41,401 nt of DNA from Clostridia bacterium (lineage in GTDB: Bacteria > Bacillota > Clostridia > Christensenellales > Borkfalkiaceae). Shown in pieces: positions 6,219-15,071 of the stretch. The position numbers and the translations under genes are program-made. Each line of letters begins with the position of its first letter. The stretch's first letter is position 1. The notes beneath the pieces are model-generated. The model had not been told where the DNA came from. It saw only the letters and a program-made list of their open reading frames with translations, and made no database searches. The stretch is taken from assembly GCA_900766495.1 (NCBI GenBank), contig CAAFVM010000043.1:1-41401 (forward strand), read 5' to 3'.

Positions 6219-9050
6219 ATGCTCGACCATATAACAATTACGGGTGCGAAAGAAAACAACCTTAAAAACATAAACGTCTCAATCCCGCGCGACAAACTCG
6301 TGGTGTTTACGGGGGTATCGGGCAGCGGTAAATCCACGCTCGCGTTCGATACCATATTCGCAGAGGGGCAAAGGCGTTACGTAGAAAGCCTTTCGAGTTA
6401 TGCGCGAATGTTTCTGGGGCAGATGCAAAAACCAGACGTGGAAAAAATAGAAGGGCTTTCGCCTGCTATTTCAATCGACCAGAAAACAACAAACAACAAC
6501 CCGCGCTCGACTGTTGGCACGGTTACCGAAATTTACGATTATATGCGTTTGCTGTTTGCGCGCATAGGTGTTCCGCATTGCCCGAACTGCGGCAAGGAAA
6601 TAAAGCGGCAGACGGTTGACGAAATTTGCGACCGCGTTATGGAAATGGGCGAGGGCAGCCGGATTTATCTTGAAGCGCCGGTTGTTCGCGGTAAAAAAGG
6701 CGAATTCAAAAAGGAACTGGATTCTTACCGCAAAAGCGGGTTCGTGCGCGCGGACATAGACGGCGCGACATATGAACTTTCGGAAGAAATAAAGCTTGAA
6801 AAAAACATAAAGCACAACATCAGCATAATAGTGGACAGGTTGGTTGTTAAAGACGGCGTGCAAAAGCGACTTTCCGACAGCCTTGAAACCGCAATTAAGC
6901 TTGCCGACGGGCTTGTGGTTATAAAATGCGGCGATAAAGAAACCATGTTTTCCACGATGTACGCCTGTCCCGATTGCGGCATAAGCGTAGCCGAAATCGA
7001 GCCGCGGCTGTTCTCGTTCAACAATCCGTTCGGCGCTTGCCCCGAATGCAAGGGGTTAGGTTTTAAAAACGAAATTTCGAAAGAACTTATTTTGGGCGAT
7101 ACGTCGCGCACGTTGCGCGAGGGTGCGCTTTGTATTTCCGGCTGGAATTTAGACAGCAGTAAAATTACTCAGATGTATTTTGCCGCTCTTTCGCGGCATT
7201 ACGGTTTCAGTTTGGACGTGCCTGTTAAAGATTTGCCCGAAGACGTTATGGATATTTTGCTTTACGGCAACAACGGCGAACTTATAGATATGAATTACTC
7301 CACGCGCACGTTCCGCGGGAGTTATAAATCGGCGTTCGAGGGGGTTATTCCCAACCTTGAAAGAAGATACCGCGAAACCACCAGCGATTATACCAAAGCA
7401 GAAATAGAAAAGTATATGGTGCAGAAACCCTGCTCCACCTGCCACGGCAAAAGGCTTAAAAAAGAAGCGCTTGCGGTTACCGTGGGCGGCAAAAACATTT
7501 ACGAGCTTTGCGAACTTTCGGTTGAAAAACTTTACGATTTTATAAGCGATTTAAAGCTTACCGCCACGCAGGAGCTTATTGCCGAAAGCATAATACGCGA
7601 AATTAAAGCGCGGCTTAACTTTCTTAAAAACGTGGGGCTGGAATATTTGTCGCTTTCGCGTTCGGCGGGTACGCTTTCGGGCGGGGAGGCGCAAAGAATA
7701 AGGCTTGCCACGCAGATAGGCAGCGGGCTTACCGGCGTGCTTTATATTCTTGACGAGCCGAGCATAGGGCTTCACCAGCGCGACAACGAGAAACTGCTTG
7801 CCACGCTTAAAGGCTTGCGCGACCTCGGGAACACTCTGATTGTAGTCGAACACGACGAAGACACCATTCGCGCAGCCGATTATATTGTGGATATAGGACC
7901 CAAAGCAGGCGTGCACGGCGGCGAAGTCGTGGCTTGCGGTACGCCCGAAGACATTATGAAATGCCCGCGTTCGATTACCGGAAAATACCTTTCTGGCGAA
8001 AAGAAAATAGAAATCCCCGCGCAAAGAACTCCGCTTACCGGCAAATGGCTTACGGTGCGCGGCGCGGCGCAGAACAACCTTAAAAACATAGACGTTTCGT
8101 TCCCCGTGGGCGTGCTTACGGTGGTTACGGGCGTATCGGGCAGCGGTAAAAGCTCGCTCATTAACGAAATTTTATACCCCGCGCTTGCAAACAGGCTTAA
8201 CCGCGCGAAAGAGGTCGAGGGCAAATATCGCGAGGTAGAGGGCGTTTCTAATTTCGATAAGGTTATAGCAATCGACCAGTCGCCTATAGGCAGAACGCCG
8301 CGCAGTAACGCCGCCACTTATACGGGCGCGTTTACTCCTATCCGCGAGCTGTTCGCCCAAAGCCCCGACGCGAAAGAGCGCGGCTATAACGCGGGCAGAT
8401 TTTCGTTTAACGTTTCGGGCGGCAGGTGCGAACATTGCTCGGGCGACGGCATTATTAAAATTGAAATGCACTTTTTATCGGACGTGTATGTTCCGTGCGA
8501 AGTGTGCAAGGGCGCAAGATATAACCGCGAAACGCTTGCGGTTAAATATAAAAGCAAAAACATAAGCGACGTGCTTAATATGACGGTTGACGAAGCCGTG
8601 GAATTTTTCGCTTCGGTGCCGCGCGTTTATTCCAAAGTGAAGTGCTTGCAGGACGTGGGCTTGGGGTATATCAAACTCGGGCAACCCGCAACCGAACTTT
8701 CGGGCGGTGAGGCGCAAAGGGTTAAGCTTGCAACCGAACTTTCCAAGCGCGCTACCGGCAGAACCGTTTATATTCTCGACGAGCCCACGACCGGGCTTTC
8801 CACTTACGACGTGGATAAACTTATAAATATTTTGTACAAACTGCGCGAGGGCGGCAACACTATTATTGTTATAGAGCATAACCTTGACGTTATTAAAGTT
8901 GCCGATTACATCGTGGACCTCGGACCCGAGGGCGGCGACGGCGGCGGAACTTTGGTTGCGAAAGGTACGCCCGAGCAGGTGGCGGAAGTTAAAGCCAGCC
9001 ACACCGGCAGATTTATTAAAAAACTTTTAAGCGAGGCTGAAAACAAATGA
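6219..9050 (+). CDS. uvrA: UvrABC excision repair subunit A (ABC-type ATPase)
   Basis: The 943-residue damage sensor contains two ABC ATPase modules and delivers UvrB to lesions. Walker A loops GVSGSGKS are at 32-39 and near 638. Both ABC signatures LSGGEAQR are present (near 485 and 826). Zinc-binding cysteine pairs appear at about 249/273 (CPDC, CPEC) and about 737/764 (CEHC, CEVC), with a further CPNC near 120. Length is standard. AAGGAAG precedes the ATG. It is cotranscribed with uvrB, and its stop codon overlaps the start of a small membrane protein gene (ATGA). Confidence 0.98.
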   Translation: MLDHITITGAKENNLKNINVSIPRDKLVVFTGVSGSGKSTLAFDTIFAEGQRRYVESLSSYARMFLGQMQKPDVEKIEGLSPAISIDQKTTNNNPRSTVGTVTEIYDYMRLLFARIGVPHCPNCGKEIKRQTVDEICDRVMEMGEGSRIYLEAPVVRGKKGEFKKELDSYRKSGFVRADIDGATYELSEEIKLEKNIKHNISIIVDRLVVKDGVQKRLSDSLETAIKLADGLVVIKCGDKETMFSTMYACPDCGISVAEIEPRLFSFNNPFGACPECKGLGFKNEISKELILGDTSRTLREGALCISGWNLDSSKITQMYFAALSRHYGFSLDVPVKDLPEDVMDILLYGNNGELIDMNYSTRTFRGSYKSAFEGVIPNLERRYRETTSDYTKAEIEKYMVQKPCSTCHGKRLKKEALAVTVGGKNIYELCELSVEKLYDFISDLKLTATQELIAESIIREIKARLNFLKNVGLEYLSLSRSAGTLSGGEAQRIRLATQIGSGLTGVLYILDEPSIGLHQRDNEKLLATLKGLRDLGNTLIVVEHDEDTIRAADYIVDIGPKAGVHGGEVVACGTPEDIMKCPRSITGKYLSGEKKIEIPAQRTPLTGKWLTVRGAAQNNLKNIDVSFPVGVLTVVTGVSGSGKSSLINEILYPALANRLNRAKEVEGKYREVEGVSNFDKVIAIDQSPIGRTPRSNAATYTGAFTPIRELFAQSPDAKERGYNAGRFSFNVSGGRCEHCSGDGIIKIEMHFLSDVYVPCEVCKGARYNRETLAVKYKSKNISDVLNMTVDEAVEFFASVPRVYSKVKCLQDVGLGYIKLGQPATELSGGEAQRVKLATELSKRATGRTVYILDEPTTGLSTYDVDKLINILYKLREGGNTIIVIEHNLDVIKVADYIVDLGPEGGDGGGTLVAKGTPEQVAEVKASHTGRFIKKLLSEAENK

Positions 9051-9448
9051 TAAGGGATGAATTTAAAAACGACAGTTTAAAACAAACCGAAAAGAAAATT
9101 AAACAGAAAAAAATAGAAAAGGGCGGCGAGCGCGAATATATCGCCAAGCGCATTTCCAAGCTGAACGATATGCTTGCGCCCATAAGATTTTCTACTATTT
9201 TTTGTACCGCATGCTTTTCTATTTTAGGTATTATTTATTTGGCTACGCTTATTTTCGTGCCGGACGCGAACATAGGCTGGGCGGGGTGGCTGTGCATTTC
9301 GGTTTTCGGCGTTTTGCTTATATGGACGGTTGTGTGGTTTGCGTTCCTCGCGCCTTACATACGTAAAAGAATTGCTTACTACCGCGGCGAGCTTGCAAGG
9401 CTTAACGCCGAATACGTTAACCGTTACAACAAGATTTTGAATAAGTAA
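9047..9448 (+). CDS. Small two-TM membrane protein overlapping uvrA
   Basis: The 133-residue protein is not recognised. A strongly basic, coiled-coil-like N-terminus (about 1-45, rich in K, E and R) is followed by two membrane helices (about 50-72 and 80-104). A basic, helical C-terminus (AYYRGELARLNAEYVNRYN) completes it. The start overlaps the uvrA stop in an ATGA arrangement, which implies translational coupling, and a terminator follows 13 bases after the stop. It is therefore the last gene of the uvrBA operon. Whether it has any repair-related role is unknown. Confidence 0.72.
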   Translation: MIRDEFKNDSLKQTEKKIKQKKIEKGGEREYIAKRISKLNDMLAPIRFSTIFCTACFSILGIIYLATLIFVPDANIGWAGWLCISVFGVLLIWTVVWFAFLAPYIRKRIAYYRGELARLNAEYVNRYNKILNK

Positions 9449-9460
9449 AAAATAAAAAGT

Positions 9461-9490
9461 GCCGCTATATGTCGATTAGCGGCATTTTTT
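9461..9490 (+). terminator. Terminator of the uvrBA operon
   Basis: GCCGCTA (9461-9467) pairs with TAGCGGC (9477-9483) across a short loop, followed by ATTTTTT. It lies 13 bases after the last gene. The loop text resembles the TATAAGTCGATTAACGGC stretches in the repeats at 25131 and 27424, so part of it belongs to the dispersed repeat family. Confidence 0.88.
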
Positions 9491-9496
9491 CTAATT

Positions 9497-9740
9497 CCCC
9501 GCGGCGGGGTTGTGCGAGTGTTTAAGTTTTCCTCCGCGAGGGTTAGGTTTTCTCTTCTTCCTCGCGACGGGGTGCTTCTGTCGTTTGGGTGTTATGCCGC
9601 GAGGGTTAGGCTTTCTCTTCTTCCCCGCGACAGAGTTGTGCTGTTATTTAGTTATTGTGCCGCGAGGGTTAGGTTTTTTTTCACCCACACCTTGTCATTC
9701 CGAGCGAAGCCGAGGACTCTCGTGGAAACGAACGCGGCGG
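9497..9740 (+). repeat. 63-bp tandem repeat plus dispersed GTCATTCCGAGCGAAGC repeat
   Basis: CCGCGAGGGTTAGG recurs at 9534, 9597 and 9660, exactly 63 bases apart. The stretch before 9534 is a partial earlier unit and the third copy is truncated. Next comes the motif GTCATTCCGAGCGAAGCCG followed by an ACTCTCGTGGAAACG stretch. Reverse-complement relatives of both parts occur at 25240-25545 and 27178-27305. Open frames here are only by-products of repeat composition. The 9449-9848 stretch holds these repeats and two terminators but no gene I can support. Confidence 0.8.
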
Positions 9741-9796
9741 CTTGGCAACCGTTATTCCGAACGCGGTAAAAAATCGCACCTCATTCTTTTAAGTAT

Positions 9797-9836
9797 AAAA
9801 AAACTCCTATCGACTTAATAAGTAAGCAAATAGGAG
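9797..9836 (-). terminator. Terminator of tRNA-Gly
   Basis: On the reverse strand CTCCTAT pairs with ATAGGAG, followed by a run of seven T. It is placed 12 bases after the tRNA CCA end. Confidence 0.85.
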
Positions 9837-9848
9837 AATATAAAAAAA

Positions 9849-9922
9849 TGGAGCAGGTGATGAGAATCGAACTCACAACCACAGCTTGGGAAGCTGTTGT
9901 TTTGCCACTAAACTACACCTGC
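9849..9922 (-). tRNA. tRNA-Gly (CCC)
   Basis: On the reverse strand acceptor GCAGGTG pairs with CACCTGC, with discriminator T and encoded CCA. The anticodon arm ACAGC-TTCCCAA-GCTGT gives CCC. The T arm TGAGTTCGATTCTCA is canonical. Confidence 0.95.
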
Positions 9923-9935
9923 AATTTCTTTGCTT

Positions 9936-9964
9936 ATTATATAAAAAAACGCCGCTTAAGTCAA
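9936..9964 (-). promoter_or_regulatory. Promoter of tRNA-Gly
   Basis: Reading the reverse strand, TTGACT (9964-9959), a 17-base spacer and TATAAT (9941-9936), 14 bases before the mature tRNA 5' end. Near-consensus sigma-A site. Confidence 0.85.
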
Positions 9965-10046
9965 GAAAAACCGCGGCGATTTTTATATTTTTAAGCAATA
10001 TTTTTAAAAGTTGTGTCCGTTATATTGCAAGCATTCCGTATTACTA

Positions 10047-10424
10047 CTAAAACACGTTTTCTATCTTTAATAAAAACGTATTAGGAATTTGTTCGCTAAG
10101 TTCCAAAAGCACTACGATTTTGCTTTTCGCTTCGGGAAAGTTGCCCTCTTCGGTAAAGGCTACGCATTCCGAAAGCCACAAATCTATTTCTTTAATTTCG
10201 TTGTGCGGAATAAAAATATGCAATTTGCGTTTTTTGTTAAGCCAAAAGTTCAAAAGCGCGGTTGCGTCGGCGGGCGTGGCTTGTTCTTTTTCAAGCTTTT
10301 CTTCGGTCTGCTTTAAGTAAACCGAAAAGGTTGAAAATGTGTTTTTTATAAAGCTTGTTTCGTATGCCGCCGCGCCGAACAAAATCGCCAGCGCGCACGC
10401 CGTGGATATAAGCGACCTTACCAT
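10047..10424 (-). CDS. DUF4363 family protein
   Basis: The 125-residue protein has an N-terminal hydrophobic signal-anchor (about 4-22). An alpha-helical, charged extracytoplasmic domain follows (LKQTEEKLEKEQATPA, WLNKKRKLHIFIPHNEIKEID, LLELSEQIPNTF). This matches the DUF4363 family of Clostridia, which is usually encoded next to a DUF421 protein, as here. The two genes overlap by 7 bases on the reverse strand, DUF421 first. Function is unknown. The partner family has been linked to spore-forming Firmicutes and membrane or envelope roles, but nothing in the sequence settles this. Confidence 0.82.
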   Translation of the reverse strand: MVRSLISTACALAILFGAAAYETSFIKNTFSTFSVYLKQTEEKLEKEQATPADATALLNFWLNKKRKLHIFIPHNEIKEIDLWLSECVAFTEEGNFPEAKSKIVVLLELSEQIPNTFLLKIENVF

Positions 10425-11113
10425 TTTATCCCTCCTTTAAGCGGTATGTTCACCGTTTTATACTTTTTGTTTTTAAGCTGTAAATAACAACCGCCCGCGC
10501 CGTCTACGGTAAGCACCGAAATGTTTTTTACGCTTTTGATTTTTTCTCCGCTCGCCTGCGAAAGTGCCTCTATAAGCTCGTTATCGCTTAATTCAAGTTT
10601 ATTTAAGTTGTTTTTTTCCACCTTTCCGTTCTCTATTATAAGCACGGGAACCGAAGTTGGTTTCGGCGGATTTTGCGCTTGTAACGCGCTGAATTTTCCG
10701 TTGCTTTCGAAAATGCCGTAAAGCAAATCTTCAAGTCGGAAATATCCGCTTGTGCGCATGGCTTCAACCAAATCGCCCACAGCCATATTGTTTTTTTTCA
10801 GTTCCGCCATATCTACTCCGTTCGGGGTGATCACAACCGACGGTTTGCCGCTTATCGCGAATTTTACGCCTCCGCCCAGCCTTTCCACAACCGACATAGT
10901 CTGATGCAGTATAAACACCGCTAAAACCGAAACAATTCCGTAGGATAAGGGAATGGATACGTCGGTCATGGGAATGCAGGCAAGCTCGGCTATAAGCAGA
11001 GTTATTATAAATTCGAACGGCTGCATTTCGCCTATCTGCCGTTTGCCCATAAGCCGCATTACCGCAAGCAAAACGGCGTAAAGTATAATTGCGCGCAAGA
11101 ATATTATAAGCAT
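10418..11113 (-). CDS. DUF421 domain membrane protein (YetF-like)
   Basis: The 231-residue protein has three N-terminal membrane helices (about 2-20, 32-50, 56-75) carrying the conserved block MRLMGKRQIGEMQPFEFIITL (20-residue core at about 19-39). A cytoplasmic alpha/beta domain follows (GKPSVVITPNGVDMAELKKN, SGYFRLEDLLYGIFESNGK, VPVLIIENGKV), as in the YetF/YdfR/YrbG group. The C-terminal part includes an additional LTVDGAGGCYLQLKNKKYK segment. It forms a two-gene unit with the DUF4363 gene. I see no clear ribosome binding site at ATG 11113. YetF-like proteins are associated with spore or envelope properties in Bacillus, and the role here is inferred only from family membership. Confidence 0.9.
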   Translation of the reverse strand: MLIIFLRAIILYAVLLAVMRLMGKRQIGEMQPFEFIITLLIAELACIPMTDVSIPLSYGIVSVLAVFILHQTMSVVERLGGGVKFAISGKPSVVITPNGVDMAELKKNNMAVGDLVEAMRTSGYFRLEDLLYGIFESNGKFSALQAQNPPKPTSVPVLIIENGKVEKNNLNKLELSDNELIEALSQASGEKIKSVKNISVLTVDGAGGCYLQLKNKKYKTVNIPLKGGIKW

Positions 11114-11483
11114 AATTGCAGTATGTTTAATAAAAAAATTTTTAGGCGCTTTATGTTAATATTTCTGCTTACATTTTTTGCTTTGCTCGTTTGATGTCCG
11201 CGCGTTGATATTTTGTTGATATATTTTTTTAACGGGCGTGATATTTTTCGGTATTTTCGCCCCGATTTCGACAAACGCGCCGCATAACATTATTATATAT
11301 AAATAATGATTATTGTAAAACAAGCGAAAAATCGCTTTACTTTTGCTCGTTTAACAAGTATTATAAAAGGCGGAATAAAATTTGCCTTTGCCTCTCTTTG
11401 AACCGTTTTTTAAGTTTTTCGCTAAAAAACGCAAGCAAAAACGAGGGAGGCAGACTGGGCTGAAAAGCCGCAAAGGAAAAATT
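11114..11483. other. Divergent intergenic region, AT-rich
   Basis: This 370-base spacer separates the reverse DUF421 gene from the forward membrane protein. It contains a short palindrome CATTATT-ATATATA-AATAATG near 11288-11308 and a small hairpin AAGCGA-AAAA-TCGCTT near 11322-11337. A possible forward promoter is listed separately. A forward frame is open from 11382 into the next gene, but the gene's ribosome binding site supports a later start. I see no RNA gene here. Confidence 0.6.
11336..11364 (+). promoter_or_regulatory. Possible promoter of the GT-C-like membrane protein gene
   Basis: TTTACT (11336-11341), a 17-base spacer, then TATTAT (11359-11364), about 120 bases upstream of ATG 11484. 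The -35 box is weak, so this is tentative. Confidence 0.4.
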
Positions 11484-13403
11484 ATGAGAAACGCAACGCG
11501 AAGAACAAAAAACGCGCTCGCCGCGATTATAATAGCATTGATATATCTGCCTTTGGCGTTCGTTGTAGGCGGAGCCAACGGTTTGGGCGAGGGGTGGAAA
11601 ATAAATCCGCGGGTGACGTCTACCGGCGTTGCGCGGGCGGAGTACGGCGTTTTTGCCGTGAGCTACGGAGAAAAAGATTTGTCGGGCGTTTACGTCAATC
11701 TTGCCGCTGTAAATTCGGCGGACGCCGACGGTTCGGTTTCGTTCACGCTCGATTTTATAAATTCGAAATCGATGGCGGAAGAAAACAATCCGTCTTACGT
11801 GGGCAGCAGCCGCGTTACGTTCAAGGTGCAAAACGCGGCGGATAAAATTTTTACCTGGGTAAAGCTGTGCGATAAAATAGGCGGCAAACCCGCATACGTC
11901 CGCATAGGCACCAAAAATTCGGTTATAATTAACGAAATAGCGTTAGACGACGAAAAGGGCAACGTGCTTTCCTGCTCGGCGTTCGGCGCGGTGGGGTGGC
12001 AAAGCGGTTCTTTCGGTTTCACTTCCGCCGACAAACTCGCTTCTTACGGCGGCGGACAGGCGCTTTGCGGCGCGGACGGCAGCGTTAAATCGCTCGGGCA
12101 AAACGCGCATAACTACGGAGCAAGGCAGGCTAAACTCGCCGCGGCGGTAAAAGCGCTTAAAAACGGCGGCTCGCTTGACGATTCGGCTGCAGCTTTGTCG
12201 CCGTTAAGCATAATTTGCGCATACATAGGCTGCGCGATTTTCGGAAACAGCCTGTTCGCTCTTAATTTCGTAAACTATCTGTTAGGGCTTTTAACCCTTT
12301 ACGTAATATACTTTTTTGCCGAGCGTTTTATGTGTTCGGCGGGCGCTCTTTCGGGCGGCGGAGCATTATACGGCGGGGCGACCGTCGCGGCGTTTATAAT
12401 CTGCGGACTTTTCGTAAGTTCGCTCGTCGCAAGTTCTCAAGCCGTAACCGCATTGCCGTTTGCGCTTTTGTCGTGCGCGTTCGCGTATGAATTTTTTACA
12501 ATCAATCCGCGCTCGCTGCGGTTCAAACGCTTTTTGCCGCTTATATTAAGCGGATTGTTCTTCTCGCTGGCGCTGGCGGCTGATTTCCGCTCGCTTGTTT
12601 TGTTACCATTAACTTTGGGCGCACTTATCGCGGGCGCCGTAAAAACTATTTCGCTTTATTCGGGTTATAAAAAAGAATACGGCGCCGCGCAGGTAGAGAA
12701 AAAAGAAAAATTCGTGCGTGCGCTCGCGCTCACGTGCGTGACGGGCGCGCTCTCGTTTATATTGTTGCCTATGGCGGTTTTGACGCTCGGCTATATAATC
12801 TGCTACGCGCCTTACGCGGCGGCTTTCCCAAAAATAAACGGAGATTTGTTCGCTATGGCTTCGGCTAACGTAGGCGGGCAGCTTGCGCGCGGCGGAGTGT
12901 TCGGCAGTTTTTACGAAAGTTCGCGCGGGTTCGGCGGCAATTACGGCGCTGTAACCTGCAACGTTATAGCTTTGGTTTCGGCTCTTGCGTTCGGCGTGTG
13001 GGCGGTTATAAGCCTTGCCTTAACCAAAAAGAAAAACAAAACGGCGGTTGTTGCGGTTGCCGGCGACGACGAAGAAACTGCTCAGGCAAAAGAAAAATTT
13101 TCAACCGAAGAAATAAGTTTTTTCGCGTTTTGCGCGGCAGGTGCGGTGTCTTCCGCTTTGTTCACGCTTATCGCGGGGGCGGGCGGCGCTTCGTCGTTTG
13201 TATATTCGGTTGCGTTTTTGTGCCTGTGGGCGGTAAGCTCGTTTAAATTATTGCTTAAAACAAGCGAAAAGGCGGCGGGCATAACCGCGGCGGTTTTGTG
13301 CGTTGTTTGCGTTGCTTCGTTCGCGGCGTTTTTCTGCGATATTGCGGCGCTTAACGTTTACCCCAACGTTTGGCAAAGAATAGTTTCTTTGTTCAAAGCG
13401 TAA
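11484..13403 (+). CDS. Multi-pass membrane protein, GT-C glycosyltransferase-like (PMT/ArnT-like)
   Basis: The 639-residue protein starts at ATG 11484, with AAAGGAAAA upstream. One membrane helix (about 12-30) is followed by a roughly 180-residue, glycine/serine-rich beta-type extracytoplasmic part. A long series of hydrophobic helices (about 230-440 and 540-630) comes next, with a charged cytoplasmic loop near 515-545. The segment SPLSIICAYIGCAIFGNSLF followed by ALNFVNYLLGLLTLYVIYFF resembles the helix after the first luminal loop of PMT/ArnT-type transferases, where HPPL...LFG is usual. The expected catalytic aspartate pair cannot be placed. Calling it a lipid-linked sugar transferase is therefore inference. 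It is followed 24 bases later by comM. Confidence 0.55.
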   Translation: MRNATRRTKNALAAIIIALIYLPLAFVVGGANGLGEGWKINPRVTSTGVARAEYGVFAVSYGEKDLSGVYVNLAAVNSADADGSVSFTLDFINSKSMAEENNPSYVGSSRVTFKVQNAADKIFTWVKLCDKIGGKPAYVRIGTKNSVIINEIALDDEKGNVLSCSAFGAVGWQSGSFGFTSADKLASYGGGQALCGADGSVKSLGQNAHNYGARQAKLAAAVKALKNGGSLDDSAAALSPLSIICAYIGCAIFGNSLFALNFVNYLLGLLTLYVIYFFAERFMCSAGALSGGGALYGGATVAAFIICGLFVSSLVASSQAVTALPFALLSCAFAYEFFTINPRSLRFKRFLPLILSGLFFSLALAADFRSLVLLPLTLGALIAGAVKTISLYSGYKKEYGAAQVEKKEKFVRALALTCVTGALSFILLPMAVLTLGYIICYAPYAAAFPKINGDLFAMASANVGGQLARGGVFGSFYESSRGFGGNYGAVTCNVIALVSALAFGVWAVISLALTKKKNKTAVVAVAGDDEETAQAKEKFSTEEISFFAFCAAGAVSSALFTLIAGAGGASSFVYSVAFLCLWAVSSFKLLLKTSEKAAGITAAVLCVVCVASFAAFFCDIAALNVYPNVWQRIVSLFKA

Positions 13404-13427
13404 AGCTCGTAAGAAGAAGGTGATTTT

Positions 13428-14954
13428 ATGATAAGCAAGGTTACGGGGCTTGGAATATTCGGGCTTAACAGTTTTTGCGTGGCGGTGGAAACCGACGTTT
13501 CCATTGCGATGCCTCGGTTCGATATAGTAGGTCTGCCCGACGCGGCGGTTAAAGAATCGAAAGAGCGCGTGCGTTCGGCAATAAAAAACAGCGGCAAAAG
13601 CTTTCCTTACGGCGCGATTACGGTAAACCTTGCCCCCGCCGACAGGAAAAAAGAGGGCGTTTACCTCGATTTGCCCATAGCGATAGGTATAATAAAAGCA
13701 AACAGCGATTTGCTTCCCATGCCGCTTGAAGATTACGTTTTGTTGGGCGAACTTTCTTTGGACGGCAAGCTTCGCGGAGTGCACGGAATAATGCCGCTGT
13801 TAATTTCGGCAAAAGAACAGGGGCGCAAAAAATTCATAATTCCAAAAGAGAATGAGGGCGAGGCGAGTTATATCGACGGCATAGACGTTTACGCCTGCTC
13901 CACGCTCAATCAGGCTATAGGGCATTTGTCGGGCGCGGCGCCGATTGAAAAAACCGAACTTAAAGGTTACGCGGCGTTTGCCGAGCACGGCGAATATGCC
14001 GAAGATTTGAAATACGTAAAAGGGCAGACGGTGGCGAAGCGCGCGCTCGAAGTGGCGGTAAGCGGCGGGCACAACGTGTTATTCGTGGGCGCGCCCGGTT
14101 CGGGCAAAACCATGCTCGCAAGGTGCATCCCCTCCATTATGCCCGATATGAGCTTTGAAGAAGCTTTGGAAACCACAAAAATTCATTCGGTGGCGGGTAT
14201 ATTGAAAGCCGAAGAGGGAATAGTTACCCGCAGACCCTTTTTTACTCCGCACCACACCGCGTCGAGCGTGGCGGTAATAGGCGGCGGAGCTTCCAGCAAG
14301 CCCGGCATAATAAGCCTTGCGCACAACGGCGTGCTTTATATGGACGAACTGCCCGAATATCCGCGCAGTACATTGGAGGCGTTAAGGCAACCGCTCGAAG
14401 ACAGGGTGGTAACCGTTTCCCGCGCGAGAATGTCGGTAGATTACCCCGCGAGTTTTATGCTGGTTGCGAGTATGAACCCCTGCCCGTGCGGCAATTACGG
14501 TTCAAAAACCGCGGAATGCAGATGCACCGCTTCGCAGATAGCAAAATATAAAGCCAAACTTTCGGGACCGCTTCTCGACCGCATCGATTTGCAGATAGAG
14601 GTGGACGGCGTTGATTACGATTCGCTTGTTGCGGGCGGTGAAGAAGAAAGTTCCGCCGCCGTGCGCGAAAGGGTGAACCGCACGCGCGCAATTCAACGGG
14701 AGCGTTTTGCCGAGGACGGCATTCGCACCAACAGCGAAATGAAAGAGCGGCACCTTGAAAAATACTGCGCGCTTTCGCCCGAGTGCGAAAAAATAATGCG
14801 CTCGTCGTTCGTTAGTTTAAATCTTTCGGCAAGGGGAAGAAGCCGCGTGCTTAAAGTGGCGCGAACCATCGCCGATATGGAACTTTCGCCCGACATAAAG
14901 CCCAAGCATCTTCTTGAAGCCGTGGGGTACAGAAGTTTCGACATTAAGTCGTAA
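13428..14954 (+). CDS. comM: ComM/YifB family magnesium-chelatase-like AAA+ ATPase
   Basis: The 508-residue protein is a YifB/ComM-type ATPase; ComM is a branch-migration helicase that aids integration of donor DNA in transformable bacteria. The N-terminal Lon/S5-like domain (about 1-165, including VKESKERVRSAIKNS) is followed by Walker A GAPGSGKT (221-228) and Walker B LYMDE (303-307). The zinc-type motif MNPCPCGNYG (349-358) precedes the C-terminal Mg-chelatase domain. Length is standard. GAAGAAGGTG precedes the ATG. It lies just upstream of dprA, the usual Clostridial arrangement, and both genes act on incoming single-stranded DNA. Confidence 0.95.
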   Translation: MISKVTGLGIFGLNSFCVAVETDVSIAMPRFDIVGLPDAAVKESKERVRSAIKNSGKSFPYGAITVNLAPADRKKEGVYLDLPIAIGIIKANSDLLPMPLEDYVLLGELSLDGKLRGVHGIMPLLISAKEQGRKKFIIPKENEGEASYIDGIDVYACSTLNQAIGHLSGAAPIEKTELKGYAAFAEHGEYAEDLKYVKGQTVAKRALEVAVSGGHNVLFVGAPGSGKTMLARCIPSIMPDMSFEEALETTKIHSVAGILKAEEGIVTRRPFFTPHHTASSVAVIGGGASSKPGIISLAHNGVLYMDELPEYPRSTLEALRQPLEDRVVTVSRARMSVDYPASFMLVASMNPCPCGNYGSKTAECRCTASQIAKYKAKLSGPLLDRIDLQIEVDGVDYDSLVAGGEEESSAAVRERVNRTRAIQRERFAEDGIRTNSEMKERHLEKYCALSPECEKIMRSSFVSLNLSARGRSRVLKVARTIADMELSPDIKPKHLLEAVGYRSFDIKS

Positions 14955-15071
14955 ATTTAAAAATTTTTAAAACAAAAAATTCGCCTGAAAAATAAGCCGT
15001 AACAAAAACCGCAGGATAAAAAGCGAAAGGCTTAAAAGGCGGAAAGAGCCGAGTAAAAGCGGCAAATAAAC

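Noticed and set aside
9497..9740. Possible CRISPR array in the 63-bp periodic region
   Set aside because: The whole unit repeats, including the parts that would be spacers. There are fewer than three full copies and no cas genes.
9510..9818. Overlapping forward reading frames of about 85-102 codons
   Set aside because: They arise from the tandem repeat, have odd composition and no ribosome binding site, and run past the uvrBA terminator.
11382..11483. 34-codon N-terminal extension of the membrane protein
   Set aside because: Lysine/arginine-rich with no ribosome site. ATG 11484 has AAAGGAAAA and starts just before the signal anchor.
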